Assembly: GCA_030867875.1 (NCBI GenBank)
Contig: JAOWCC010000019.1
Location: 81,620,861 to 81,684,860 of the forward strand
Direction: 5' to 3'
DNA length: 64,000 nucleotides
From: Actinernus sp. WN-2022
Lineage: Eukaryota > Cnidaria > Anthozoa > Actiniaria > Actinernidae
Shown here: piece after piece, positions 1-11,800 of the stretch
Position numbering within the stretch: the stretch's first letter is position 1
Layout: each line of letters begins with the position of its first letter
The notes under the pieces: model-generated
The model's input: only the letters and a program-made list of their open reading frames with translations
What the model was told of the DNA's origin: nothing
Database searches by the model: none
Position numbers and translations under genes: made by a program

Positions 1-522
1 TAGAATGTGGCAAACAGTACTTCAACATTTCAAACCAGCATTTTGGCAGGGACAACCTAGCTCCTTTCTTTCAACTACACGTTCTTGCATGCACAAGCCT
101 AGAAAGGAAAGAACTCTAAATGTATAACGCTATCGTAGAATTGATTAATTTCCTTGCCACACGATCTGCACCGCTGGAACTTGGTCCAGAAGTTGGGCAA
201 GTTGGTTCGCTAGATCGAGCATGAGATCGATTGCTAGCATCACGTCGAGGATTTTTTATCGGAGAACCGTAGTAATTCCGCTCATTCTATTATATTTCTT
301 CAAGTATAAAGGCAACCGACCTCCCCGCCGATCTCGGCCATTCAGTTCAACTCGTAAACTCTATTAATAAAAAGCCCGAAATCACATTTTCTGATTGGCA
401 GCTGTCCGATTTCAAGTAGTTTCCCGTATGAAAACAATAACAGTGACTCGCAATGCATCTTGGTTGAATGAGCTCCTTTAAGATTCCGTCTTTTCATTAA
501 CAATGGACGTTTGATTACTTAA
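1..522. other. no feature recognised
   Basis: AT-rich sequence. I see no convincing ORF, splice-bounded exon, tRNA or terminal inverted repeat here. Confidence 0.5.
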
Positions 523-1847
523 GAGAGGGTCCATGTGAAAACCATGCAGACGAGTCTACAGTGCACCTCTCCGATTTCCTTTAAACTTGGCACACATTTA
601 TATCTTAACTAGCTAATGTCCCATGTGAAATAGTTTGGCTGAAATGTAAAAGGCCTTTGAGATATGACAATCAAACTGTTTGACCCCCTGAAATGCTCAA
701 AATCAGAGCAAAATATACCTTATGTTGTAACATGTCGCAATCGCAAATGATTTTAAGTAGAAAGATAATATTTTTACCTGCTTTAGTACTAAGTCCCGTC
801 AGTATATTAAAACCAAAATAAACTAATTTTATTTATATTTTGTCGCTTCTGTCGAATTTTTATTTAACGCTACTTTAATAGGTCTTTTTAAAACCCGATA
901 AATGCTGTCTGGCAATGGCCGTTTGCAGAGTTGCGGCCTTCTTTTCTTTGAATTTAGAAATATTCCAAGATTGACTTACAATAGATCTTTGCATCTGGTA
1001 AAAAAAATCTCTGTAAAGTTAATGCTGGGTTAGAGATTACGCACTCTCAAAATCCGCAATGTTCAGTTATTAAACAAACGACGATATGGCGACACGGCGA
1101 TTTTTTTCCGATTAAAATCGAAAATACGGTGAACTTCACAGATTTTCTGCCAATAATTGCTTTAAGAATTCGAATGCACATTCATTTTCAATATTATTTT
1201 AGTTTTGAAGGGTGACCAAGTCCATCACCCGATATGCAGATGTCTAAAGTGACTGAATTATTGTCGAGTTTGACGGAGTCAAAGCTGAAAAATAGGTACT
1301 CATAGTTTATGGCAGTATCTTCGTTTAAAATTGTTTGATTGGATCAAAGACAATGAATTTTCTTTGAATATGATATATAGAGGATTTCAAACTACGCTAC
1401 GCTTTAAATACAGCTTCTAATCCGGCGAGTCACTCTGAATTTTGCGAGCCTCTGTAGCGGAGTGAATGAGTGACAAGGCGTACAGTCGTATTTAGGTTCT
1501 TCAGCCGATTCTCTATTCAAGTTTTTAGTTTTTATTCTGTAAAGAAACGATGTTTTCTTTTCATAATAAAAAAAAACCTAATGGTTTCGTTTTCTTGGAA
1601 GCCCTTTATTATATGCTCATCGAATAGTTGGCCAAGTTAGAACCGTTTAGATTCATCAACGGGAAGCCATTCTGATGTCGTTACTACCTTGTTACGGACT
1701 CAATTTGTTTCAATCTTGTGCATAATATTCTGTTCGTTCCGTTGAAATACCAAAATGTGTGTATAATCCATGAAATCAAATGTGGCATCACCGAAATAGA
1801 TGAAATCACTTCAGTGATATAATGATATCTCAAGAATTGCGTGACAG

Positions 1848-2065
1848 GAACTGCGTGTAACGTCTGCACGTGTATTTCCCGCCCTATCCACGAGATGGAT
1901 TTGGACTTGATCAAGTGCTCATTTTGTGTATATTCAACGAGGGAATGTGGCATATCTTCTCGGCGTTACCAGGGAAAAACAACTATATTACCGTTGAAGG
2001 CATGTCCCGACCCCCTTACTAAGAATTGTATGAAATGCCTTGGCACTTGGCGCGGATGTTGTTGA
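1848..2065 (+). CDS. candidate cysteine-rich terminal exon, function unknown
   Basis: An open frame follows a possible 3' splice site (GCGTGACAG ending at 1847) and runs to a stop at 2063-2065. The roughly 72 residues contain about eleven cysteines, starting with CNVCTC and ending CMKCLGTWRGCC. That density and spacing would suit a secreted disulfide-rich domain. I do not recognise a family and see no matching upstream exon or signal peptide. The frame would need one base carried in from a previous exon. It could equally be a chance ORF in repeat-rich DNA. Confidence 0.2.
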
Positions 2066-2164
2066 TGGCGCGTGTCAAGTAAAATTATCATAAAATCGAT
2101 AAATATTTTCACCTGTACTGTACTGTCTAGACAGGGTATTTTATTCATTTTTGATTTTAGGTAA

Positions 2165-2254
2165 TGCACTAGTCAAAGTAACCCCCCCCCTCCTCCCCCA
2201 ACCCGGGACAGGGTGGGAGGGGGAGGGGGGTGGGGGTTGATTTAGACTAGTGCA
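2165..2254. mobile_element. Harbinger-like MITE, family H1, 90 bp
   Basis: Terminal inverted repeats TGCACTAGTC / GACTAGTGCA are flanked by a direct TAA duplication (2162-2164 and 2255-2257). The interior is almost entirely a C-run followed by G-runs. The 3-bp TTA/TAA target duplication is the hallmark of PIF/Harbinger transposons. Two further copies lie at 26319-27219 and 41288-41622. Confidence 0.75.
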
Positions 2255-2261
2255 TAATGGC

Positions 2262-2464
2262 TCACTCTCTGCTTAAAGCTGCCTGTGATACACTTGTATG
2301 CGATTTGTTACTGTCGTCCTCGTATCTCTCTATAGCGGAGCTCGTTGCATAAAAAACAAAGAAAATCAATATGGAAAACAAAAGATAAAAGAACAACCCA
2401 CACGCAGACGTAAAGGTCGTAAAGGTCGGTCCTGATATCCTGTTCCCCGCGGACACCGGACATC
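2262..2464 (-). CDS. possible terminal exon with a membrane segment
   Basis: A minus-strand open frame begins after TTTCTCAGCTGTAG (possible 3' splice site) and ends at a stop at 2262. It contains one hydrophobic stretch (ACGLFFYLLFSILIFFVFYA) followed by an acidic and polar tail. It needs one carried-in base, which is the phase left by the exon at 12847-13021, so it could be a later exon of that gene. Phase agreement alone happens one time in three and the distance is 10 kb, so this is only a suggestion. Confidence 0.2.
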
Positions 2465-3222
2465 CTACAGCTGAGAAACTACAACCTCGTACACAAAGAA
2501 TAACGTATTTCTTTACAGTTTTAAGGTAATAGACCAGTTCGCGGTTTATTATAATTCCGACATTTTGAAAGGGTTGTAAACATGGCGCGAAATACAGTGT
2601 TTGTATGGGAATCCGATGACAAATAAAATCCGTAAAATCGAATTTCTGAAATATTCTTCAGATACAAACTTAAGATACCAGGTAAAAGATTAATTGATCG
2701 AAATTTGAGGTATGTAGCTGTGCTGGGAAGCATGCAATCGTGGATTTAGTTTTCCATACATTTGTCTGTAAAAACGAGTCAAAGTCCGCGGGAAAATTTG
2801 CGCAAAAAACAACAATCTTCCAGAAAGGAAAACATTTTTCTGAAGCATTTCAAAGACATTTTTTTGTTTCGATGAGGCAAAATTTGCTTCCGCAACAATG
2901 TTTTCACGTTGGCTATGGAGGAAAACAATGTTTACTAGGCTCCAGTGACACACAGCATATGTGTTTCTTAGCAACACAAATCCAGACCCCACCGGCAAGA
3001 CAATTTGACACAGTGCGCATTCGTTAGTTTTTTTTCGGCAACAACGTTTCCTCGTATATCCACCCGTGCAGCAAAACATTTGTATGCTTCCTGCTCGTTC
3101 AATTAGCCACCCAGGCAACATTAAGAGAAACAGAGAAGCGCAGTGTTCGCGCCTACGCCTTTTCGATCCCTCGTGCCTCGATCGGATGATCACGTAAAAT
3201 GGCGGTCCCGTCTCACGCAATC

Positions 3223-3300
3223 TCGTTCTCATAACCCGCGATCTTTTGGCCAGTATCTTGGCGCTGGTCAAATGATCGCGGGCTCTGGGAACGAGATTGC
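3223..3300. repeat. imperfect palindrome
   Basis: TCTCGTTCTCATAACCCGCG is mirrored by CGCGGGCTCTGGGAACGAGA around a centre near 3260, and both arms contain CGCGATC / GATCGCG. It is a foldback element of about 75 bases. It makes the 252-codon minus-strand ORF that overlaps it unlikely to be a gene. Confidence 0.6.
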
Positions 3301-3483
3301 ATCTCACGACGCTCGTATTCATCAGCAGCTGTGTATCACAGGACGCTAAGGAACCACTTTGGACGTTAAACAAATATCTGGCAGTGACCACCCTCAGTGC
3401 TTGTTGGTCAGCCGCATTAATGGGAAGATAACTAACATAACTACTCATGCTTGTAAACTGCGTGGCTTACCGTGTGTCTGAAC

Positions 3484-3526
3484 TAGCCTCCTCCGCAGGC
3501 AGATGAGATGCCTGCGGAGGAGGCTA
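3484..3526. repeat. perfect 18-bp hairpin
   Basis: TAGCCTCCTCCGCAGGCA (3484-3501), a 7-base loop, then its exact reverse complement (3509-3526). A perfect stem this GC-rich in AT-rich surroundings suggests a young foldback element. Confidence 0.8.
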
Positions 3527-3751
3527 TGTCTGAACAAGCGCCCCGCACATACATGTATATGTAAATCCAGCGTAATTCAGGTCTGGATAAAGTCTGTCAC
3601 GATCCACACAATATGTTTCATCGTTCACCCAGATGTTTTCTGAACCCTTTTCTAAGATAGTTTGTAGCAATAGCAACATACGTCAGACATTTCTGAACTT
3701 CGCTTTCCAGGATGGCACTGCGCTCCAGTTCGGCACCGACACAGCTGATTT

Positions 3752-3943
3752 GGCCATCCCAATAAAATGCAAATACGTAGAGAGCTAGGAAAAGAGGTGT
3801 ACTTGAAAGTATGTTCTTCAATATTTTTTTTTAAACTTTTCCCAAAAATTGGGTCAATGTCAAGCTTTGTATTTTTGTTAACTTTTCCAAAAAAAATTGG
3901 GTCGGTCTGGCGATTGGAAACGGAACATTTTATTGGGATGGCC
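3752..3943. mobile_element. short MITE with inverted ends
   Basis: GGCCATCCCAATAAAATG at the left is mirrored by CATTTTATTGGGATGGCC at the right. The interior contains an approximately repeated CTTTTCC(A)AAAAATTGGGTC motif. The end sequence recurs near 35150 (ACATTTTATTGGGATGGC), so the family is present elsewhere in the window. Confidence 0.55.
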
Positions 3944-5365
3944 GTATGTGGGTCGTGTGAATATACAGGATATATGCACGGGATGTTAGAAATCATTTAT
4001 AATTCATTGTTGTGACCTTGTGTATGAATGTATGCAAACATTTGACCCCATAACAGTTACATATATCAGGTGCATCATAGGTAATTTTAACCTATAATCA
4101 GCTTGAAAAAAATAAAGTTGTGCAAACAAAATTATGTAGATGTATTAAGTAGTGCATTATGATTATTTTCAGTTCTGTTTCATGAGATTCATAAATATTT
4201 CAATATAAATTACCCACTCTGGTATATATGTTGGGCACCACAGACGAAATGATAAAACACCGGATCTCCTAGCGTGTAGGGATCTGATCAGCAATATATA
4301 TATATATAAATAGACAAGAAAGGAAATGCTGATTCAACGGTCGAGTTTTTTCTTCCAATATTCCACATGGAATGTACACATATGTGTTCGGGCTACCTGT
4401 GGTGCACAACAGCAGACTGGGTTCTAGTCCTAAATAAAATGGCGGATGCTACAAAGCCATCTGTTTAAACTATAATGGGTAAATCAGTGTTCTGTGTAAA
4501 ATCGACAAGAAGATAATTATCGTAAGTTGTGGCTTCGAGACCATGACAGAGCTGGGGAGGAGAGCACAAATAAGGCTAGAATCAGGTATGCATTTATCGC
4601 TGATTCGTATTACTAATTTCTCTTATTTTGAAGTTGATTGTTAATTAGTTGTTGTTTATTGCAAAACCATAGGCATAAGTGACAAATAAATTTATCACCC
4701 AGTTATTTTAGGGCTATGTTTCTCATTCCTGTCCGTTATTTGTCCCGTTATTCTGCACACGATACAGGTTGCATCTGGCGTTGATTGTTTATTTACGTTG
4801 GACCCGGGCGTTGGGAGTATGTTACTTTGGCCTCACTGCTCCTAAGCTGAATAAACTTTACAAACTTTTTAGTCCCCAGTTGTATTTCCAAATGACTGAT
4901 CTACAAAATAATAACTCTCTCATCTTCTACAATTTCGCCGCATCGATAGTATTCGAATGTCATTTTACCCTAAAATTTGACTTTTTGAAAAATAATTTCG
5001 GAAGTCACTTGTACATGAAAGCCTTACTCCTTGAATACTGAATATTTATTGGCACTTATATCATAATTAAATTGCAATTGGTCGTGTTTATGCTGTAGAA
5101 ACGTTTTGTGTATATAGCTTATATGGTTTGTTCAAAAATATTCTGTAAACATGACTAAAAATACATAGTGGAAATACCCCTCAAACCGAGGCAGTTCGTA
5201 CTGACCCCCATATCTCTTACAGTTTTTGGAATTTTTCCAAAATATTCTACCAAGTCTAATGCCAGGCCAATAGTAACATATGTGCAAAATATGAACAAAA
5301 TCTGAGATGTACCATGTAGACTCATTTTTTCAGGGTGCATGGTTTTCACATGGATGCCCTCTTAA

Positions 5366-7604
5366 GTCAAACAAAGCAACTACAGTATATGTAAATACGC
5401 AAGTAAAACCTACAAACCTGAAACATCGAAACTCTAAACGCATGAAGTTTTAAAATCGTTGTGTTGTTTATCCCACAACCACCAAACAAGCATGAATAAG
5501 TAGTTTTTTGAAGTCATGTAAAGGCCATGATTATCCAGAATATATAATAGCTACATGTACATGTACATCCATGCACGGCTGCATAATCCTAGTTTGAGTA
5601 CTTCTCAAGGTCACTGGCTTATATATATAACACATGGCGAGAACATTGTATACTTGCCAATCTCAATATGCAACTAATAACTGTTACTCCTAAGGGTAAA
5701 GATTACCAGTTTTAACCAATCAGCATGTAGCATTTCTAAAGCCGTCCCGTACGGAGTAACATTTACCCAGATGCGTAATCTTTACTGTCCCAAGTAATTT
5801 TTACTACAACATCTTTCTTAAATAGCGTATATTTCTCTGCGACACGAACAAACATTGTTGCCATTTCAATAGGTTTTACTATTTTAAGCAAAATCGAGCA
5901 GTTTTAATTGAAAAATATCCCAAAAACGTTCCTTTCTTCCAAGAGCATGGCGCGCTTTTTACGCTACAATGATTATGTTTGTTTGCAAAGATTGACCACT
6001 TATCAATGTCCGGAAATCCACTTCACACACTTCGATGATAACCATAAAACGATAAGCCACAATATATATTGTGCATGGACTGCATGAAGTTACATTGAAA
6101 ACAAAATCATACAGCTACTATCCCGGCAGTGGCCAAACGGTCAATATCAACAGGGAGAAAACACTCACAAAAGCGCAAAGATTACCTCTGTCTCACCAAT
6201 CAAGTAAAATTTACCACTCCAACAGTCAACTACAGATCCTGCTAAGGGTAACAATTACTCTTTCCAGTAAATAATATATTACTTCTCCTTTCGACAACAT
6301 ATTTCGTGAAATATTCACTGGTTTGTTTCTATCTCTGGTAAAAAGAACGTATGTGCAGCCATCCTTCAATCTCAACTATTCAAATGCAAATTCTAGCAAT
6401 ATTATGAACGTAAAACGTAATTCAAACTCACCAAAAAGTATTTCGCGCTTTGAAAAGCAAGGCAGACTGTCATTTGTGAACTGATAACATCGAACATCTC
6501 TATTTGAACGTTCCTCGCATCCGTGGTTTCGTTTATGCCCTATAATCTATATACTTATTTGTACAATGCACGTAGAATCCATCCAAATATTTCTGCCAAG
6601 AACCTTTTCTAGTCACCGTGTTGTACGTATTACAACTTAAGGCAATATTAGACACAAAATTGTAAATGAGTAATTACTTGTGGTAATTATTCCTGCTCCG
6701 CATATCTTGCTGTCCAAAATCCGAGCAGACAGATCATACCAAAGAGCTTTGAATATTAGTAAGAACAATTGCTAAGTCTCAGATATGCATCCCTCCACAT
6801 TTTGGGCTTGGCTTGTGACTACCTACAATGTATATTCCCTGAGCGCGAAATGGGAACCATTTTGTTACCGGTAATGTTATTCCCGCGCGCGCCGTGGCTT
6901 TATTTTGTAAACAAGTCTGCTACATCGTATTTCACCGTCAAAGCTAATTAGCGGTTACCAAAAGACTAAAAAACTAAAATGATTGCGGTCCACATTGAGT
7001 TTATACTTTATCAAAGTATATATATGTTTAACTCAAGCACAAAAATAATTTAAAAACGTTTTATAAAAATATTAAACTGAGAAAATTTCGAGGTTCTCAA
7101 CGAGTTGCATATCAGCGCATTCACGAATCCGAATAAAATACTCTTTTTTTTGGTCTTGACTTTCAAAGATTCTCAGAATCTCTTACATTGTAATATTCTA
7201 CCTTCTTCCGTTTAGTTCAGTACCAGTCTTTAATTCAGGACAAAACTAAAGAAAAGAAATGCAAGCAAAGCCAATTTAGCTTCGCAAGCTAAATATAGCG
7301 ATGTTTCGTGTGTCGTCATCTATTCTCATTGATGTGCCAACCAGATATCCAGCATTATATATATATAGCTATATAGCTACACTGTAAATTAACTTCTGAG
7401 TCCTATGTTGAAGGAGCTTGCTGGGCTTTTGTATGTTTTCATAGTTCTTGCATGTAATTAATATTATCCAGAATGAATTTCATAATAGCTGTAAATAAAT
7501 GGTAATTAAGTGAACAATCATGTGATTGGTGTTCATTATTACCCTTTAAAGCATCAGAGTTATGGGCATTTTTACTGTACTACTCCATTCCTAGCCTGAA
7601 TTTC
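5366..7604. other. intergenic, no gene recognised
   Basis: AT-rich sequence with short palindromic ACATGTACATGT runs (near 5553) and (TA)n stretches. A segment at about 7294-7350 (ATAGCGATGTTTCGTGTGTC) recurs at about 61523, so it is repeat-derived. I see no convincing exon. Confidence 0.5.
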
Positions 7605-8066
7605 AGCTGCCTCCTCGCGCTCGAAAATCACTCACCAAGAGACCTGTGGGGTCTTTTAGAAGAAGCCTATTTTCAGCACTTCCTGCTATTAGTTCATGCC
7701 ATTTATTTGCTTTTACAAGATTCGGTATCACCCAATGATATTGATAGCAGTGCTTTAATTCTCATGCATTTCTGTGAAAGAATGGAGCCACTCTATGGGA
7801 GATGATATGAGACCTACAATGTACATGTACATATGCTTCTCCATCTTCCAGACTGTGCGTGGAACCTTGGTCCACTCTGGTGTACATCTTGCTTCTGGTT
7901 TGAAGGTTATAATGGCGATTTATACAGACTATTCCATGGGACACAGAATGTAGACATTCTAAATAATTATGCATGCTGTCTGTATGTACATCAAAAGATC
8001 CCAGAACTGATTTCTTTACTTTCTGAAGGTTCCACTGCTAAGATCGAATTACTCCAAGTATCTTAA
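7605..8066 (+). pseudogene. CACTA-like transposase fragment (DUF4218-type)
   Basis: The 77-residue open stretch at 7833-8066 contains HLPDCAWNLGPLWCTSCFWF followed by EGYNGDLYRLFHGTQNV. This is the pattern of the DUF4218 region found C-terminal to the transposase domain in En/Spm (CACTA)-type transposons. Upstream, at about 7690-7830, the other frames contain HAIYLLLQDSVSPNDIDSSA and HFCERMEPLYG, consistent with the same protein interrupted by a stop and frame changes. No transposase catalytic part is seen. A foldback repeat cuts it off at the 3' end. Confidence 0.6.
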
Positions 8067-8197
8067 GCCGGCCTCCAATTCGGACTTTACGAGGATTTCA
8101 AAGTCCTCGCAATTAGTTCCAGTACTCGGGTGCGCCTCGGACTGGAACTAATTGCGTGGACTTTAAAATCCCCTTAAAGTCCGAATTGTCGGCCTTT
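8065..8197. repeat. foldback element
   Basis: AATTCGGACTTTA near 8077 is mirrored by TAAAGTCCGAATT near 8187, and GCAATTAGTTCCAGT near 8110 by ACTGGAACTAATTGC near 8150. The element folds into a long interrupted stem over its whole length. Confidence 0.7.
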
Positions 8198-8199
8198 AC

Positions 8200-8480
8200 A
8201 TGAGCGGGAGGTCATTGAGCGTTGAGCGGGAGGTCGCGGGTTCAAACCCCAGCCGGACCAACACTCAGGCCTAGGCCTAGGCCTGGGTCTTAAAATAACT
8301 GAGTAGAAGGTGCTGCCTTTGTGAAACAACTGCAAATGGTTAGACCTTCACCTCTTCTTGGATAAGGACGTAAAATCGTGGCCAAAGGACTCCCGTCGGC
8401 CTCAAGTTTATCAGTCTCATCAGACTGTCACGAGTTACCGACGTTAAATAAAGTTGCTTTGCTTTACTTTACTTTTACAT
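8200..8480 (+). mobile_element. tRNA-headed SINE
   Basis: The head contains a polymerase III B-box match, GGTTCAAACCC (8239-8249), in a tRNA T-arm context ending CCGGACCA. A tRNA-unrelated body follows, then a 3' end reading TTAAATAAAGT with short TGCTT/TTTAC repeats. The A box is not obvious. The layout fits a tRNA-derived SINE. It is not a functional tRNA gene because no acceptor stem can be paired. Confidence 0.6.
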
Positions 8481-8732
8481 ATTACTTCTCGTGAACCAAT
8501 TAAAGAAAGACATAACGTTTAAGCCATTTGCAAGTTTCGTTTGTCGTTTTTTTACCTAGAAATTCTTTGATTATGAAGAATCAATAGCAGTTCGAGTGTT
8601 AAATGAATGTCAGAAATGGAAATAAGTGAGATTGAAAAATAACGAAAAATGTACACCATTTAATAAACGCCACGTCTCGAATTATGGAAATGAACCCCAT
8701 CACAAGAAAGATCACGCTAAAATTGATAAGTT

Positions 8733-8852
8733 TACCGTATTTACTCGATTAGACGCCGGGTCTCGAATTACCGCCGGTCTCGAATAAACGCTGGGCCGAC
8801 AAGGCCGAACTTTGTATAGAAGCCGAGGGCGTCTAATCGAGTAAATACGGTA
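8733..8852. mobile_element. 120-bp MITE
   Basis: TACCGTATTTACTCGATTAG at the left end is the reverse complement of the right end; the inverted repeats are about 25 bases and include GACGCC. The interior repeats 'GGTCTCGAAT' twice. It sits immediately upstream of the LINE ORF. Confidence 0.75.
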
Positions 8853-8856
8853 CGTA

Positions 8857-11800
8857 ATGGCGGTAAGAGGCATTTTGCTTGCTCTCAATGCATTTTGTTT
8901 GCTACGCCTTTTAAACCTAGCGGCTCCAAATGAAACCTGGCCTATTCCTGAAGTAGAAGTTACCCGGAGCAGCTATGAGTCTTTTTGTCAACCTAAGACT
9001 CTTTTTGGCCATGAAATACTAGCGAAGTTCACAAATATCGGATCGGTAAATTCAAGATTCGAGCGACGACATAACACCACGAAAACTTCGAATGGCCGCT
9101 CGGTGTCTCTACATAAATATCTGCTCAGCACTATTCTACTGCTTTCCAATGATGTGAACCTGAATCCTGGCCCGCCTAGAAGACCTCAATGCGAAGTTTG
9201 TAATTCTGTTATCAAGAGAAATCAGCGATATGCTAATTGTTCTGGTTGTTTACGATCTTATCACAGCAAATGTGTATCACTCACAGAAGTTGAGGAACGT
9301 CAATTTTCTTGTGGTTCTTCAGCAAGTGATTGGTTCTGTATTAGATGCTTACTGCCTCCTTTGAACGATTCCTATTTCGAAGATACTCTGCAGTCAGTAA
9401 ACCAAGATAATTCTGGATTTGAATTTCCCGCCGCAACTGGAGTTACTCAACTGAAGCGATTAAATGGGCTAAAAATGGTACATCTGAATATTAGAAGCTT
9501 GATTAAGAACTTTGAAGAACTTCGTCAGTTTATTCATATGAACAATTTAGATATCATTACTTTGTCGGAAACCTGGTTAGACTCATCTGTCTCGAATGAA
9601 GAACTTGGGATTGATAATTTTCGCTTGGAGCGGAATGACAGAAATAGAAATGGTGGTGGGACTGCAATGTATTTGCATGACCGATTCACGTACGAGCGCT
9701 TGGAATTACCGACAGACTTCAGTGACCTAGAGATGGTTCTGTGTACCTTAAAACTTCCACAAACTCGACCTCTTCTGGTCGGTAGTATTTATCGACCTCC
9801 AGACAACTCCGGCTTTTATCGTCTAATGTTGGACTGTTTGGATTTTTTGAACTTTGAGAACACTGAAGCGTATCTACTTGGTGATTTTAATTGCAATATT
9901 AAATCTCCAAAAGGAAAGGAGTTTGTTAAGCTTATGAATGACTTTGGTTTAACCCAATTGATTACTGATCCTACTCGTGTGACTTCTACTTCCTCTACTA
10001 CAATCGATATGATTTTCACGAACTCAAGCCATCGTATAACAGATTCTGGGATCGTTGAACTTTCCTTAAGCGACCATTATATGATTTATTGCAACAGAAC
10101 TTGCAAATTACCCAAAGCTAAGCCAAAGGTGATTAATGTCCGCAGTTTTAAGAATTTCGATCCAGATGATTTTATAGCTGATCTCCAAAACCAGCCGTGG
10201 GACACTGTGTATTTATTTGACAGCCCTGACGATGCCTGGTTTGCCACAGAAGTGTTTCTGAGAGATGTTGGTAATAAACATGCCCCAACGCATACTCTTC
10301 GAGTTCGAGGATCCCAGCCCCCTTGGATGTCGGATGAAATCAGACAATCTATGAAGAGTCGCGACGTGATGAAGCGCAGAGCCGTTAAGTCCAAATTAGA
10401 TCAGGATTGGTGCTCTTACAGGACTCTCAGAAACAAAGTAACCCGGCTGATCGAAACTGCCAAGAGAAGTTATTATAACGAGTTGTTAACCGAAAATGCT
10501 AATGACGCCTCTAAGTTATGGTCTGCAATCAGAAAACTCATACCTAAAAAGAACAAGGTTGCTATGCATGAACTTAACATTGACGGAAAAAGCATTTCTG
10601 ACAACACTGGGATGGCAAACTGTTTTAATAACTTTTTTACATCTGTGGGTGCACGCCTAAGGAACGCCTTGCCTACTCTACGAGTGCGCAATCATACATC
10701 TTGCGTGACGACGGATTCAGTTACAGCTTTTAAGTTTAAGGACATACCAATCAGCTTTGTACAGAAAGAACTTTCATCCCTTCGTGTAAAGAAATCTTCT
10801 GGTATCAAGGACATCCATACTCGAATGCTTAAAACTGGGGCTACTGTTCTAGCTTCTCCCTTGGCTCACATCTTCAATTTGTCATTACGAACAAATAAAG
10901 TACCCACTTCATGGAAGTCTGCAACTGTTACTCCACTTCACAAGGCTGGTTCGTTCTCTGACCCAAATAACTTTAGACCAATATCTGTGCTTCCTGTTGT
11001 GATGAAGATTTTTGAGCGTGCTGTACATAAACAACTTTACGAGCATCTAACAACAAACAAGCTGCTTTCCACACATCAATCTGGGTTTAGACCTGGTCAT
11101 TCTACTGGTACTGCCCTCCTGGATGTCTCTGATTTTATACTGAAGAACATAGATGAAGGAAATCTTATCGGAGCTGTATTTCTGGACTTGAGCAAGGCAT
11201 TCGATATGATCAACCATGATATTCTGAAAGTGAAGCTTAGCAAAGTTGGCATAAACGGGAAAGCATTAGATTGGTTTGACGATTACCTAAGTAACAGATC
11301 TCAGACAGTAACTATTAATGGTACACTGTCCGACACCATGGATATATCACTAGGGGTCCCACAGGGTTCGGTCCTTGGACCTCTATTATTTATCATTTTT
11401 ATTAATGACCTTCCTCTGAGTATTCAACGCAGTAAAGTAGTTTTATATGCAGATGATACAGCTATATTCTTTGCTCACAAGGATATACAGCAAATTGAAT
11501 CCGTCTTACAAGCTGAACTTGACAATCTTAATACCTGGTTTAGTGCTAATGATCTCATCGTAAATTGTAAGAAAACTAACGTAATGCTTCTTGGGACTAG
11601 CCAGCGGCTAGCACGATCCAAAAAGCCATGTTTATCTTCGTCGGGAGTCATACTCCAACATTCAGAGTCCGTTAAATATTTAGGTTTATGTTTTGATTCT
11701 AAGCTTAACTGGCACGAACACATCGATGCATTATCAGCTAGAGTATCATGCAGATTAGGGCTCCTTAGGAGAATCAGGAAATATGTTAGTGTAGACACCT

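Larger units (their letters stand above)
523..5361. mobile_element. possible TTAA-flanked element with inverted ends
   Basis: The left end at 523 reads GAGAGGGTCCATGTGAAAAC and the reverse complement of the right end reads GAGGGCATCCATGTGAAAAC. Both sit directly next to TTAA (519-522 and 5362-5365), the target of piggyBac-type transposons. Weaker similarity continues inward for about 150 bases, for example GAGTCTAC. I recognise no transposase between the ends. An alternative is two independent short repeats of one family in opposite orientation. Apart from the entries listed inside it I see nothing in the body except short A/T runs and a (TA)n stretch near 4290. Confidence 0.35.

Noticed and set aside
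2690..3448. 252-codon minus-strand ORF
   Set aside because: It reads through an imperfect palindrome and repeat-like DNA, has no domain, and carries the tell-tale translated repeat NLVPRARDHLTSAKILAKRS. Treated as a chance ORF.
5155..5349. 64-codon minus-strand ORF
   Set aside because: It overlaps the inverted end of the possible TTAA element; its residues derive from that repeat.
8226..8260. tRNA gene
   Set aside because: There is a B box and a CCA-like end, but no acceptor stem, anticodon arm or A box can be paired; it is better explained as a SINE head.
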